Below, piece by piece: positions 31,744 to 40,766 of a stretch of 64,000 nt of DNA (position 1 is the stretch's first letter; every line of letters starts with the position of its first letter). The notes below the pieces were generated by a model that was not told the DNA's origin, did not search any database, and saw nothing but the letters and a program-made list of their open reading frames with translations. Source of the DNA: Fimbriimonadaceae bacterium (lineage in GTDB: Bacteria > Armatimonadota > Fimbriimonadia > Fimbriimonadales > Fimbriimonadaceae); contig CP075366.1 of the NCBI GenBank assembly GCA_019454145.1, positions 1,157,564-1,221,563 on the forward strand. Reading direction: 5' to 3'. The position numbers and the translations under genes are program-made.

Positions 31744-32796
31744 CTACTCTAGCGACCAGCCATATTCGCCCTTGTGCGCGTCTTCGATGTACCGCGCCAG
31801 CAAATCAATCGAAGCCTGAACATCGTCCTTGTGAACAGTCTCATTCACTGTGTGGATGTATCGAGTTGGAATAGAGAGCGTAAAGCTCGGAATTCCGCCG
31901 TTTTGCCGTTGAACGCCGCCCGCATCGGTTCCACCCGCAGTGAGTAGCTCCAGCTGATACTTGATCTTATGCTTCTTCGCCAGCGATTCAAAGTGATCAA
32001 CCATCTTAGGGTTACAGATCAGCGATGAATCCATCACTTTAATCGCAGTTCCTTCACCGAGAGTTGTCACGCAGTATTCAGCTGGAATGCCTGGAAAATC
32101 GTTTGCCAGAGTTACGTCAAGCGCTACACAAATATCCGGAAGAATTCCAGAGCCAGCCGCAGTAGCGCCGCGAAGTCCGATTTCTTCTTGAACCGTCGCA
32201 ACTGCGTAAACATCAACATCGTGCGACTTCGCCGCTTTGACCGCTTCGATCATTACGAACAGCGCACATCGGTCATCCATGCTTTTGCAGGTAAACAAAT
32301 CGCCCATCGTTTGGAACGTACGGTTCATGGTGACCATGTCGCCAATGCGAATCTGCTTCTTGGCTTCTTCCCCGCTTAATCCAGTGTCTACAAAATAATC
32401 GTCGTGTTTTGGGGCTTGTCCTGCCTCAGCGGCGCTCAAAAGATGCTTTGGTTTTGTGCCTGCCATCATCAAACCATTGCGGACTTCGGTCTTGGTATGG
32501 ACAAAAACTCGCTGCGCCGACATCATTCGCGGATCCCACCCACCAACCGGATGCACTCGCAAGAATCCCTTGTCATCAATGTATTTAACAACGAATCCAA
32601 TTTCATCCATGTGTGCGGCTAACATCAACTTTTTGTCGCCTTTCTTGCCCTTTTTCAAGCAGATAACGTTGCCCATTGGGTCAACGGAAACATCACAAAT
32701 ACTTTTGAGTTCTCGATTGACGATCGCCCGGATTTTATCTTCTTGGCCCGGCACCCCGTGCGCTTCGGTCAACTCTTTTAACAACTCAACGTTCAT
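31744..32796 (-). CDS. M42-family metallo-aminopeptidase
   Basis: 350 residues from the ATG at 32796; the frame opens 10 codons earlier without a better site. Two-zinc M42/M20-clan features are the ligand region L-A-A-H-M-D-E-I-G-F, the D-D-R-C-A bridging region, catalytic Q-E-E-I-G-L-R-G-A, A-L-D-V-T-L-A-N-D and the final R-Y-I-H-T-V-N-E-T-V-H. The PDZ-like insertion (about 75-160) is present. This family forms tetrahedral dodecamers that trim peptides in the cytoplasm, and is also annotated as FrvX or glucanase-like. It follows a terminator and is monocistronic. Confidence 0.92.
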   Translation of the reverse strand: MNVELLKELTEAHGVPGQEDKIRAIVNRELKSICDVSVDPMGNVICLKKGKKGDKKLMLAAHMDEIGFVVKYIDDKGFLRVHPVGGWDPRMMSAQRVFVHTKTEVRNGLMMAGTKPKHLLSAAEAGQAPKHDDYFVDTGLSGEEAKKQIRIGDMVTMNRTFQTMGDLFTCKSMDDRCALFVMIEAVKAAKSHDVDVYAVATVQEEIGLRGATAAGSGILPDICVALDVTLANDFPGIPAEYCVTTLGEGTAIKVMDSSLICNPKMVDHFESLAKKHKIKYQLELLTAGGTDAGGVQRQNGGIPSFTLSIPTRYIHTVNETVHKDDVQASIDLLARYIEDAHKGEYGWSLE

Positions 32797-32824
32797 GTTT
32801 AATGTTTTACCGTAGCCAGAACGC

Positions 32825-32857
32825 AAAAAGTGCCCAGAGAATTCTCAGGGCACTTTT
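32825..32857 (-). terminator. Intrinsic terminator of the multi-PAS cyclase gene
   Basis: AAAAGTGCCC (32826-32835) pairs with GGGCACTTTT (32848-32857) and encloses the palindrome GAGAATTCTC. On the minus strand it ends in a T-run (TTTTT), 16 nt after the cyclase stop. It can also work on the other strand because of its symmetry. Confidence 0.9.
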
Positions 32858-32872
32858 ACACCGTCTATCGGA

Positions 32873-35830
32873 CTAAGCAGCGCGCTTGCTTTCGCTCATT
32901 TCAGAGTACCGGGTGACTCTATTCCGACCACCTTCTTTGGAAGCATAAAGTGCTTCGTCAGCCTGTTGAATAATCTCGGCCCGATCTTTAACCGCCGGAC
33001 TCCACATAGAAAGCCCAAAGCTCGCGGTCACATCGCGATGCTTCCATTCTTGTTCTTCAATGCATGCTCGGCATTCCTCTGCAAGTTCGAATAGTTCGTC
33101 CTCGGTAATTCCCACGCCGACAATGACGAATTCTTCACCGCCGTACCGAGCAACGAGATGCGGTTCTTTTACGCAGCGCTGTAATGTCTTCGCGACTTTC
33201 TTCAGAACTTCGTCGCCAGCAAGGTGACCAAATCCATCATTAAACAACTTGAACTTGTCCACGTCCATCAGAATCACCCCGACACCAATTCCCGCAAGCT
33301 CGGCCGCCGTAACCTTGTCTGCAAGAAATTCTTGGAACGTTTTGTGGTTTTTTAAGCCAGTCAAGCCATCAGTAGAAGCCAAATTCATCAGCTTTTCGTT
33401 TGCTTCCCGGAGTTGCTCCTGTTGCATTTCTAGTTGCAGATGGGCTTCATTGATCTCAGCAAGGTTGCTTTCAATTTGCTGTTTGCTCTCAACACGGAGA
33501 GTGATATCTTGGTAGAAAACGCTGATTCCGCCGTCTGCGTTCGGATACACCCTGAACTCGAACCAAGTGTGGGTCGGTTCATGGAGAAACTCAATATTTC
33601 CAGGTTCTCCGCTCGTTTGAACCTGATGGAAAAGAGTTCTGATTGGTTGCCAGAAGTCTTCAACGTGCATATCCCAAATATGCACTCCGACCAGATCAGC
33701 GTTGAATGACTTTGAGTTCTTTAGCGCTGAGCTGTTAATGTAAGTGAATCTTCCTTCACTATCCAATGAATAGAAGCTGTCGTTGATACTTTCCAGAATT
33801 CGTTGAATTCTCACGTTAGCCGCCGCAAGTGCTTCTTGAGCGTTTTGTTGCTCCGTGATATCAAGGCCAGTTCCGCGGAATCCCTGCAACTCGCCATGCT
33901 CATCAAAAAATGGAATTGCATTGAATTTCTGCCACACGGTTGACCCATCTTTACCGATTGACTTAAGAGTCAAGTTCGTGACTGGAGAGCCATCAATTAC
34001 CGAAGCAGAAACGAGGTTCTGCACACGTCGCACTTCAGGCTTCTCAAGGAAATCAAGCGGACTATGGCCGATGACTTCATCTGGCTCGTAACCCAGCACC
34101 ACTTTGATTTTTGGGCTGGCATAAGTAAACCTAAAGTTAGCGTCAACTTCCCAGATGTATTCCCCGGCCGCATCAACAACGTCACGGAATCGCTGCTCAC
34201 TTTCAATAACCTGCAAATGAGCGTTCTTTTGGTCGGTGATGTCCTCTTCAATAATGACGATGTTGGTGCAGAAGCCACTTTCAACGGTGACAGGAGAAAT
34301 AGAGAACCGCGACCAATATTCCGTTCCATCTGTACGGCAAAGGAGCAAGTCACACTTAGCCGTTTCTTTTCTGCGAATAGCATCAGTCAGCCGAGTTGCA
34401 TCATCCTGATTTGTTCGATCTCCGATTCGGAAGGCAATCGGCGTTTGCCCAACGACTTGCGCCAATTCGAATCCTGAAGTCCGTTCAAACATAGGATTAG
34501 CAAACAAAATATGACCAGAAGAGTCAAGGATTAGAACGCTAGACATGGACTTTTCTGCAACCATGCTGAGGAGTTCTAATCTTTCGGCAATTGCTTTTTC
34601 TTCCGTGATATCTTTAGCAATAGTTAAGTACCCGCGAATTTCACCATCCTCATCGCGCAGGCAACTCACGCTCAGGTTCACATCAATTGTCGCATCATAA
34701 GCGTTGAGGTATTGCCACTCGCTTTCTTCTGTTTCTTCAAGTTTTGCCCAGTATGTAATTGCTTCTGCTGGATCTTCTATCACAACGCCAGTTTTAGCTT
34801 CAATTTCTGCTTGCCGGAGAGCAAGCTCGGTAGGCAAATGGAAATCCGAAAGGGACATATTGCCAACTATTTGTTCGGATGTGTATCCCAGCATTTCACA
34901 GGCCGAGCTGTTAACGCCTATAATTTTTCGATCTTTATCAGTCCAAACAATACTGTACTCAGCCGCGTTCAAAACGGCAGATTGCAAGCCTGCCATATCA
35001 GCGATCAACTTCTGATTCGCAATATCCTGCGTAACATCAATCGCGCAACCAATTCCACCCAAAATATCACCCTGGTGGTTTCTTAGTGGGAAGAACAAGA
35101 AACTTACGGTTCGTTCTTCTCCATTAACTTCAAAAGCCCAGTCAAACTCGGTCGGTTCGCCAAGCTCGAAAGTTCTATTCATAACCTCGGAAACCCGGCT
35201 GGGATCATGCTCTGCCCTCATTCCGTTTGCGACGTTATGTAAAACAGCAAAATGAGATTCGATGTCCATAATTTCAGACATCCGCTTATTCCACTCATAA
35301 ATTGTGCCTTCTTGATCAAAGGTCATACATCCTACGGGAAGACCATCGAACAAACTCTGGAAACGCCGCGATGCGTGCTCTTGCATCGATTTTTGAAGTT
35401 CCGCGTAATCTAAGGCATCCGTCAGCTCATCGTGTTTAAGTTTGAGTTCCTCTAAAACCTGAGCAAGTTTCGCTTCACGTTCAACAATGGTTTCTTTTTC
35501 GGCTTCAATAGTTGCGATGTCCGAGGCAAATTGTCGATTACGTAATATCGTGGCTGTCAAAACAATCCCACACGCCGCTAGGGTGATTCCTAACAAACTA
35601 TATGCTTCAACCGCCATCAAACTAACTAAACGTTCTAGCCGGCTGAGAAAATCAACTTCCTCACCCTCAAATAGTCCCCTGGCTTTGGCGTCCAAAAGCA
35701 AACTGCGTGCCTGCCCTAGAGTAGCCAGAGACTGAACCCGGACAGCTAAAAATGCCAAGAAGAGCGCGGATAAAATAATTTTGAAGGCGACAAAATGCCA
35801 CCTACGCTTGAATTGCTCTCCCCGCACCAT
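32873..35830 (-). CDS. Membrane-bound multi-PAS diguanylate cyclase
   Basis: 985 residues from the ATG at 35830; a TTG six codons earlier is possible. Two membrane helices (about 13-35 and 70-95) enclose a short periplasmic stretch, then a coiled coil (to about 140), about five PAS domains (150-820, several ending D-I-T-E-Q/D-V-T-Q-type phrases) and a GGDEF domain with R-Y-G-G-E-E-F. The position of the inhibitory RxxD motif reads K-E-P-H, so product inhibition is probably absent, unlike the cyclase at 2639. It should make cyclic di-GMP after integrating several signals. The gene is divergent from trxB and ends at a clear terminator. Confidence 0.92.
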   Translation of the reverse strand: MVRGEQFKRRWHFVAFKIILSALFLAFLAVRVQSLATLGQARSLLLDAKARGLFEGEEVDFLSRLERLVSLMAVEAYSLLGITLAACGIVLTATILRNRQFASDIATIEAEKETIVEREAKLAQVLEELKLKHDELTDALDYAELQKSMQEHASRRFQSLFDGLPVGCMTFDQEGTIYEWNKRMSEIMDIESHFAVLHNVANGMRAEHDPSRVSEVMNRTFELGEPTEFDWAFEVNGEERTVSFLFFPLRNHQGDILGGIGCAIDVTQDIANQKLIADMAGLQSAVLNAAEYSIVWTDKDRKIIGVNSSACEMLGYTSEQIVGNMSLSDFHLPTELALRQAEIEAKTGVVIEDPAEAITYWAKLEETEESEWQYLNAYDATIDVNLSVSCLRDEDGEIRGYLTIAKDITEEKAIAERLELLSMVAEKSMSSVLILDSSGHILFANPMFERTSGFELAQVVGQTPIAFRIGDRTNQDDATRLTDAIRRKETAKCDLLLCRTDGTEYWSRFSISPVTVESGFCTNIVIIEEDITDQKNAHLQVIESEQRFRDVVDAAGEYIWEVDANFRFTYASPKIKVVLGYEPDEVIGHSPLDFLEKPEVRRVQNLVSASVIDGSPVTNLTLKSIGKDGSTVWQKFNAIPFFDEHGELQGFRGTGLDITEQQNAQEALAAANVRIQRILESINDSFYSLDSEGRFTYINSSALKNSKSFNADLVGVHIWDMHVEDFWQPIRTLFHQVQTSGEPGNIEFLHEPTHTWFEFRVYPNADGGISVFYQDITLRVESKQQIESNLAEINEAHLQLEMQQEQLREANEKLMNLASTDGLTGLKNHKTFQEFLADKVTAAELAGIGVGVILMDVDKFKLFNDGFGHLAGDEVLKKVAKTLQRCVKEPHLVARYGGEEFVIVGVGITEDELFELAEECRACIEEQEWKHRDVTASFGLSMWSPAVKDRAEIIQQADEALYASKEGGRNRVTRYSEMSESKRAA

Positions 35831-35932
35831 CTTTGATATTGTTGGCAAACGAAATCAGAAAACTCAGCTTTTGTTATGGGCCACAAGATTCTAAGCCGGA
35901 ACTCGGTGATAGGTAACCTGCTTACTAAGATC

Positions 35933-36868
35933 ATGAATCATCGAGTTGCCATCATTGGCTCTGGCCCCGCGGGATACACTGCCGCTCTTTACGCCGCACG
36001 CGCTGACCTCGCTCCAATCGTCTTTGCCGGGCCAGAACCAGGCGGTCAACTCATGATTACGACTGACGTAGAAAACTACCCAGGATTTCCGGACGGAATT
36101 ATGGGGCCAGACATGATGGCACTCTTCCAAAAACAGGCTGAACGGTTCGGAGCAACCGTTCAGCAAAAGATCGTCACCAAGGTTGACTTAGAAGCCAGAC
36201 CATTCCGAATCTGGGTCGGCGAGGAAGAGCACACAGCGGAAACAATCATTATTTCAACCGGTGCAAGTGCAAAGTGGCTTGGATTAGAAGGAGAAGTCAC
36301 CTGGGGAGGCTATGGCGTTTCAGCCTGCGCGACCTGCGACGGATTCTTTTTCCGAGGAAAGCAAGTCATCGTAGTAGGCGGCGGTGATACCGCGATGGAA
36401 GAAGCAAACTATCTCACTCGCCATGCAGAAAAAGTTTATCTTGTCCATCGGCGTGATACTTTCCGCGCCAGCAAGGTCATGCAACAACGGGTTATTGATA
36501 ACCCCAAAATCGAGATAATCTATAACTCAGCTCTGGCGGAAATCCATGGCGATTTAGAACCGAAAAAGAAAGTCACCGGAGTCACTCTTGAAGACACAGT
36601 CACCGGCGAAAAAACGCAAATGCCGATAGATGGAATCTTCATTGCAATTGGTCATAAACCCAATTCCGATTTATTCGTGGATAAACTTAAGCACGATGAA
36701 ACTGGCTATCTCATTCCCGAGCCAGGTTCTACAAAAACAGTTGTTCCCGGCGTGTTTGTTTGCGGTGACGTTGCCGACAGCATTTACCGCCAAGCGGTCA
36801 GCGCGGCCGGAACTGGATGCATGGCCGCGATTGATGCCGAGCGTTATCTCGAATCGCTCGGACATTAA
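35933..36868 (+). CDS. trxB: Thioredoxin reductase
   Basis: 311 residues. The FAD-binding motif is I-I-G-S-G-P-A-G-Y-T-A-A, with G-G-Q-L and E-N-Y-P-G-F typical of the low-molecular-weight enzyme. The redox-active pair is in C-A-T-C (Cys132/Cys135). The NADPH site is V-V-G-G-G-D-T-A-M-E-E and H-R-R-D, and the FAD C-terminal motif is G-V-F-V-C-G-D-V. It reduces thioredoxin (trxA at 55831) with NADPH in the cytoplasm, and may also supply the many thioredoxin-like proteins in this window. The upstream open frame to 35876 lacks support as a start. Confidence 0.97.
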   Translation: MNHRVAIIGSGPAGYTAALYAARADLAPIVFAGPEPGGQLMITTDVENYPGFPDGIMGPDMMALFQKQAERFGATVQQKIVTKVDLEARPFRIWVGEEEHTAETIIISTGASAKWLGLEGEVTWGGYGVSACATCDGFFFRGKQVIVVGGGDTAMEEANYLTRHAEKVYLVHRRDTFRASKVMQQRVIDNPKIEIIYNSALAEIHGDLEPKKKVTGVTLEDTVTGEKTQMPIDGIFIAIGHKPNSDLFVDKLKHDETGYLIPEPGSTKTVVPGVFVCGDVADSIYRQAVSAAGTGCMAAIDAERYLESLGH

Positions 36869-36916
36869 TCAAAACGATCATCCAGTTCAAACCGTCGTAA
36901 CACAAGAGCCACAGCA

Positions 36917-38059
36917 ATGATTAGTCTGATCCTCGCCACCCACCTTCTGAGTTTGCCCAGCCAGCCAACTCAAGATAAAGGTCAGATTGATCCTAATTCG
37001 GCTCGCCTATTTTTTGAATACACAATGCCAGCGCAAGACAATGAAAAATCTCAGCTGCATCTCATTCACTACGTTACACCTCTACAAGAACCAAAGACAT
37101 CTCCTAAAAAGGAGTGGAAGTTCCCCTACAACAGCCTTGGCTTCGTACAGCCGCCCACGTCGGATAACTTAACCGTAAGGTTCAGAGTTTTCGCGCAAAC
37201 TCGAAACGAAGGCCCGGAAGACGTTGCCCACTGGACAACCCGCCTGTTTCTTAGGTTGTGGAATTACGCTTACTTCCGAGCCAGCTTGGATCACAACCAG
37301 CTTTTCCGCCGATGGGTGGATGTATATCTCTGTCAGGAAGGCGACCCAGGCGGGGAGCAACTGTTTGACATAGACACCTATGAATTGGATGAATATGATC
37401 GGCCAACCAGAGTCAATACGATTTACATCTATCAAGTCCAAAAAATTCCAAATAATTTTGAGCTTTGCCGTGAAATATCTCACGAATATGGCCATGCAAT
37501 CCTACCAACCGTCGGAGGCTACGATAAGTCGGCCCCGGAAAGTTATGCTAACGGTGATGTGGGCGAGCGCATCTTCATGACCTGGCTACGAGATGATCTG
37601 AAGTCGGGAAAAATCCTGCCCGACGACGCAGTCTTCACTCCAATCCCTGCCTTAGATAAATATATCTCCGAAAAAGTTGAACCCCTTGTCACAGAAATAG
37701 CCACGAGAGGAGTTGACGAAAATCTTCTCGTAGACAAAACCGTTAAGGGATACAACGAATACGTCGCCCTCAGCGTGTATGCAAGCCAAATCTTGCCGAA
37801 AGAAATCTTCGGAAGGTCTCAAGGCTTAACCGCTCGAGAAGCCAAAGATCTTGAAAAAGGCATCCTTGATGCGGCGGAAGAACGAGAAAACTGGACGGTT
37901 AATATTCCCGCGTATCTTAAAGAAAAGCCGATTTATATTCCCCTCTGCAATGGCAAAGTCTCCAATGCCAAGGTTTTAAGCCGAAAAGGAAAATGGGCGA
38001 AAATTCAGCCGACCGCTGAACCAGTGACCATCAAGAATCCGCCCTTGCCTCCACAGTAA
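36917..38059 (+). CDS. Exported HExxH protein of unknown function
   Basis: 380 residues with a short signal-like N-terminus (I-S-L-I-L-A-T-H-L-L-S). The centre has E-I-S-H-E-Y-G-H-A-I-L-P (His189, Glu190, His193), the HExxH signature of zinc peptidases; G-D-V-G-E-R-I-F about 20 residues on could provide a third ligand. The C-terminal 60 residues are beta-rich, with a small SH3-like phrase (G-K-W-A-K-I-Q-P). It looks like a secreted zincin whose substrate is not indicated. It follows trxB after 48 nt. The only link with the protein at 17100 is the shared H-E-Y-x-H. Confidence 0.6.
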   Translation: MISLILATHLLSLPSQPTQDKGQIDPNSARLFFEYTMPAQDNEKSQLHLIHYVTPLQEPKTSPKKEWKFPYNSLGFVQPPTSDNLTVRFRVFAQTRNEGPEDVAHWTTRLFLRLWNYAYFRASLDHNQLFRRWVDVYLCQEGDPGGEQLFDIDTYELDEYDRPTRVNTIYIYQVQKIPNNFELCREISHEYGHAILPTVGGYDKSAPESYANGDVGERIFMTWLRDDLKSGKILPDDAVFTPIPALDKYISEKVEPLVTEIATRGVDENLLVDKTVKGYNEYVALSVYASQILPKEIFGRSQGLTAREAKDLEKGILDAAEERENWTVNIPAYLKEKPIYIPLCNGKVSNAKVLSRKGKWAKIQPTAEPVTIKNPPLPPQ

Positions 38060-38142
38060 ATTACTGGCTAATAAAAATATCTAAAAAAGTTCCTGGTTCA
38101 CCCTAAGGAGCTAACGACAGAAAGCCGACAACTGAACTGAAA

Positions 38143-38173
38143 GCCCAAGGCAGGCCTCGTAAATCTGCCTGGC
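38143..38173 (+). promoter_or_regulatory. Leader hairpin just before the fliM ribosome site
   Basis: AGGCAG (38148-38153) pairs with CTGCCT (38165-38170), extended by GCC/GGC (38143-38145/38171-38173) across a two-base bulge, with an 11-nt loop. It ends 3 nt before the AAGG ribosome site of fliM. The 129-nt leader also repeats AAAGCC twice. I cannot match it to a known riboswitch. Confidence 0.4.
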
Positions 38174-38188
38174 AACAAGGAATCAACA

Positions 38189-39223
38189 GTGTCGGACATC
38201 CTCTCGCAAGACGAGATCGAATCTCTACTGAACTCTCTCTCCGATGGAGGGGGGGAAGGTAGCGAAGCTGCGGCTGCAGGAAAGAAGGATGGAAACGCTG
38301 GTGGTCAAATTTCCGGATTCAGCAAGCGCGCCTCACGATCTGCGGTTGCTTACGAAGTTTACGATTTCCGACGACCAGACAAATTCAGCAAGGAGCAACT
38401 CCGCACTTTGCAAATGCTCCACGAAACATTTGGTCGCCTTGCCGGAACTAACCTCTCTGCTCTGCTTCGCACTAACGTCAGTATTGACCTGATTTCACTT
38501 GAGCAAGTGCCTTACGAAGAATATCTTCGCAGTATCAGTAGCAGCGTTTTCACGATTTTCTCAATTCCACCTCTCAGCGGCCAAGCCGCTATTGAAATGG
38601 AATTCGATCTTATCTTTACGATGATCGATCGCTTGCTTGGCGGCCCTGGCCGACCATTCAAGCGCAATAACCTCACCGATATCGAAGTGCCGCTCTTCCA
38701 CCAAATTGCCGGTCGGATGTTTGCCGCTTTGAAGTCAGCATGGGAAGGCGTTGTTATCGTCAATCCCAGCATTGAAGAAATCGAAACGAGTTCGCAGTTT
38801 GTTCAAATCGCACCGCCAAGCGACATCGTCGTCAGCATTTTGTTTGAAGTTCGCGTAGGCGAAGCTCACGGCGCACTCAGCCTTTGTATTCCCTACATGG
38901 TGCTCAAGCCGATCACCGCAAAACTCAGCGCGCAAAAGTGGTTCGCGGCAACCAGTAACCGCAAGCAAACCAAAGCCCACCGCAACGCACTAGTAGGACA
39001 GCTCAATTCTGCCCCTGTTGACCTTGCAATCCGCATGGGCAAATCACGAATTTCCGTACAAGAGTTCTTGTCGCTCCGTAAGGACGATGTCATTCGCCTT
39101 GATCAAAAGGTCAAGCAAGACATGGTTCTGACCGTTTCAAATCAAGACAAATTCCGTGGGATTCCATCACTGAACGGAAACACAATCGCTTTTCACGTCA
39201 ACAGCACGATCCAAGAGGACTAA
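38189..39223 (+). CDS. fliM: Flagellar motor switch protein FliM
   Basis: 344 residues from a GTG with AAGGAATCAACA upstream. The N-terminal CheY-P-binding motif is I-L-S-Q-D-E-I-E-S-L-L, then a Gly/Ala linker, the middle CheC-like domain (about 60-250: Y-D-F-R-R-P-D-K-F, R-L-A-G-T-N-L-S-A-L-L-R, M-I-D-R-L-L-G-G-P-G) and the SpoA/FliN-like C-terminal domain (about 265-335). It forms the C-ring that sets rotation direction and binds phosphorylated CheY. It is the first gene of fliM-fliN-fliO-fliP-fliQ-fliR-flhB. Confidence 0.97.
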   Translation: MSDILSQDEIESLLNSLSDGGGEGSEAAAAGKKDGNAGGQISGFSKRASRSAVAYEVYDFRRPDKFSKEQLRTLQMLHETFGRLAGTNLSALLRTNVSIDLISLEQVPYEEYLRSISSSVFTIFSIPPLSGQAAIEMEFDLIFTMIDRLLGGPGRPFKRNNLTDIEVPLFHQIAGRMFAALKSAWEGVVIVNPSIEEIETSSQFVQIAPPSDIVVSILFEVRVGEAHGALSLCIPYMVLKPITAKLSAQKWFAATSNRKQTKAHRNALVGQLNSAPVDLAIRMGKSRISVQEFLSLRKDDVIRLDQKVKQDMVLTVSNQDKFRGIPSLNGNTIAFHVNSTIQED

Positions 39224-39232
39224 CACTCGCAC

Positions 39233-40132
39233 ATGGCAAACATCTCAGAAGAAATCGTCAGTAGGTTCAGCAACTTGCAGTCCAATATCTGGCAAAACGT
39301 CTCGCTCGCAGTCAGCGAAGCCGCCGGCATGGCGATCAACTTTAATGATCCCCTCACCATGTCAACGGAAATCAGCGACCTGTACAGCGAAATGTCCAGC
39401 CCCAAGCTGATTCTTCAGTTTGCGTTTGCTAACAATCCAGATAACGCTCAAATCGTATTGATCCCAACCGAAACACTGGTTGACCTTTACAACACGATCA
39501 CTGGCAAAGAAGCGGAGAGCATTGACGAAAACACCCTTTCCGAAATCCGTGAAGCGGTAGAAGCAATTGTTCAGGGCCTGTGCGTTGCCGCCGGAAATAT
39601 CCGGAATGAAGCAATTGTCGCCAGCGGAATGTCGGTGCGACTCCAAATTTTCAGCCTTCCTTCCAATATGCAATCCGCCGACGCAGTTCTCCGAACCAAC
39701 CTGCGCATTTCCACCGACGATGTTAACGGCAACCTTATCTGGCTATGTGATGAGGAAACCGCCAAACTCATGGCGGGGATTGACGAATCAAATGCCGCCG
39801 GAATGGCAGCGGGCGCACAAAACGCATCGCCAAACAATCTCGGTGCAAGCGGCAATTTTGAAGATAGCGGCCTTGAACTGATTCTCGATATTCCCCTCGA
39901 AGTCAGCGTTGAACTTGGCCGCGTGAAAATGGTTGTCAAAGACGTTATCGAACTCGGTTCTGGCTCCATTGTCGAAATTGATAAAGCCGCTGGTGAACCG
40001 GTTGACATCATGGTCAACGGTCGCCTAGTTGCCCACGGCGAAGTTGTTGTAATTGAAGACAACTTTGGTGTTCGTATCACCGAAATTCTCAGCCCAGCAG
40101 ACCGCCTTGCTCGCCTCAACGACGTCGCTTAA
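39233..40132 (+). CDS. fliN: Flagellar motor switch protein FliN/FliY
   Basis: 299 residues. This is longer than E. coli FliN (137 aa) because an N-terminal domain (about 1-195) resembles the CheC-like region of FliY. Residues about 215-299 form the SpoA domain (I-L-D-I-P-L-E-V-S-V-E-L-G-R, I-E-L-G-S-G-S-I-V-E-I-D-K, G-E-P-V-D-I-M-V-N-G-R-L-V-A-H-G-E). It belongs to the C-ring beside FliM. Whether the CheC-like part still dephosphorylates CheY is doubtful: I could not identify a clear E-x-x-N pair. It lies 9 nt after fliM. Confidence 0.92.
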   Translation: MANISEEIVSRFSNLQSNIWQNVSLAVSEAAGMAINFNDPLTMSTEISDLYSEMSSPKLILQFAFANNPDNAQIVLIPTETLVDLYNTITGKEAESIDENTLSEIREAVEAIVQGLCVAAGNIRNEAIVASGMSVRLQIFSLPSNMQSADAVLRTNLRISTDDVNGNLIWLCDEETAKLMAGIDESNAAGMAAGAQNASPNNLGASGNFEDSGLELILDIPLEVSVELGRVKMVVKDVIELGSGSIVEIDKAAGEPVDIMVNGRLVAHGEVVVIEDNFGVRITEILSPADRLARLNDVA

Positions 40133-40151
40133 AGCGAGGTCTTCCACGATC

Positions 40152-40766
40152 ATGTTTCGATTGACCCTTACCCTCATTGCACCTCTTGCTAGCGCATTTG
40201 CGTTCGCGCAAGAACTTTCCCAAGACATTGGTGCGAAAAAAGATTTGGTGGTGCAACACACCACGCAACCATCCGGATCAGGAGTGAACATCTGGCAGTT
40301 TGCGCCAATGATGGTCGCACTCGGAATCATTTTCTTTCTGCTCAAATTTGCTCTCCCAAAAGTGATGGGCAAATTCAACAAGACTTTAACTACTCCGTTC
40401 GATAGCCCGATCCTTCTTCAAGAATCGGCTTCATTCGCGACCGGCTCATTGCAAGTCGTCACGGTTCGAGGAAAGTCACTCTTGCTCGCAGTAACTCCGC
40501 AAGGCGTTAGTTGCCTAGCAGAACTCGACGCTAAAGTTGAAGACAATTCCCCGCCGGCATTTTTTGAAATCCTTGATCAAGAGTCCGAGCAGCCAAAAGA
40601 ACAAAAGCTGGTGACTCATGCGGTTATTGAAGAGGAAACCAAACCGGTGACTAAAGCACATCCCGCAGCAAAAGCATACAAATCTCAAACAACCAAGAAG
40701 TCTGACACTCCTTCCCGAGAAGAATTGATCGCCCGACTTGAGCAACTGCAAAAGCTCGCAAAGTAA
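40152..40766 (+). CDS. fliO: FliO-like flagellar export accessory protein
   Basis: 204 residues from the ATG at 40152. It has a signal-peptide-like start (L-T-L-I-A-P-L-A-S-A-F-A-F-A-Q), one membrane helix (about 55-72, M-V-A-L-G-I-I-F-F-L-L-K-F), a small beta domain with L-L-A-V-T-P-Q-G-V-S-C-L (residues 100-125), and a Lys/Thr-rich tail. FliO is poorly conserved, and the call relies on this layout plus its place between fliN and fliP. It helps FliP assemble. The stop overlaps the fliP start (TAATG). Confidence 0.8.
   Translation: MFRLTLTLIAPLASAFAFAQELSQDIGAKKDLVVQHTTQPSGSGVNIWQFAPMMVALGIIFFLLKFALPKVMGKFNKTLTTPFDSPILLQESASFATGSLQVVTVRGKSLLLAVTPQGVSCLAELDAKVEDNSPPAFFEILDQESEQPKEQKLVTHAVIEEETKPVTKAHPAAKAYKSQTTKKSDTPSREELIARLEQLQKLAK

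Noticed and set aside
38097-38110. Identical 14-mer (GTTCACCCTAAGGA) in the fliM leader and in the start of the sigma-factor gene.
   Set aside because: Shared 14-mers are expected by chance several times in a window of this size, and the two sites have different contexts (leader and coding).
38060-38188. Cyclic-di-GMP class I riboswitch before fliM.
   Set aside because: The tetraloop, receptor and conserved core of that class could not be matched. Only a simple hairpin is supported.
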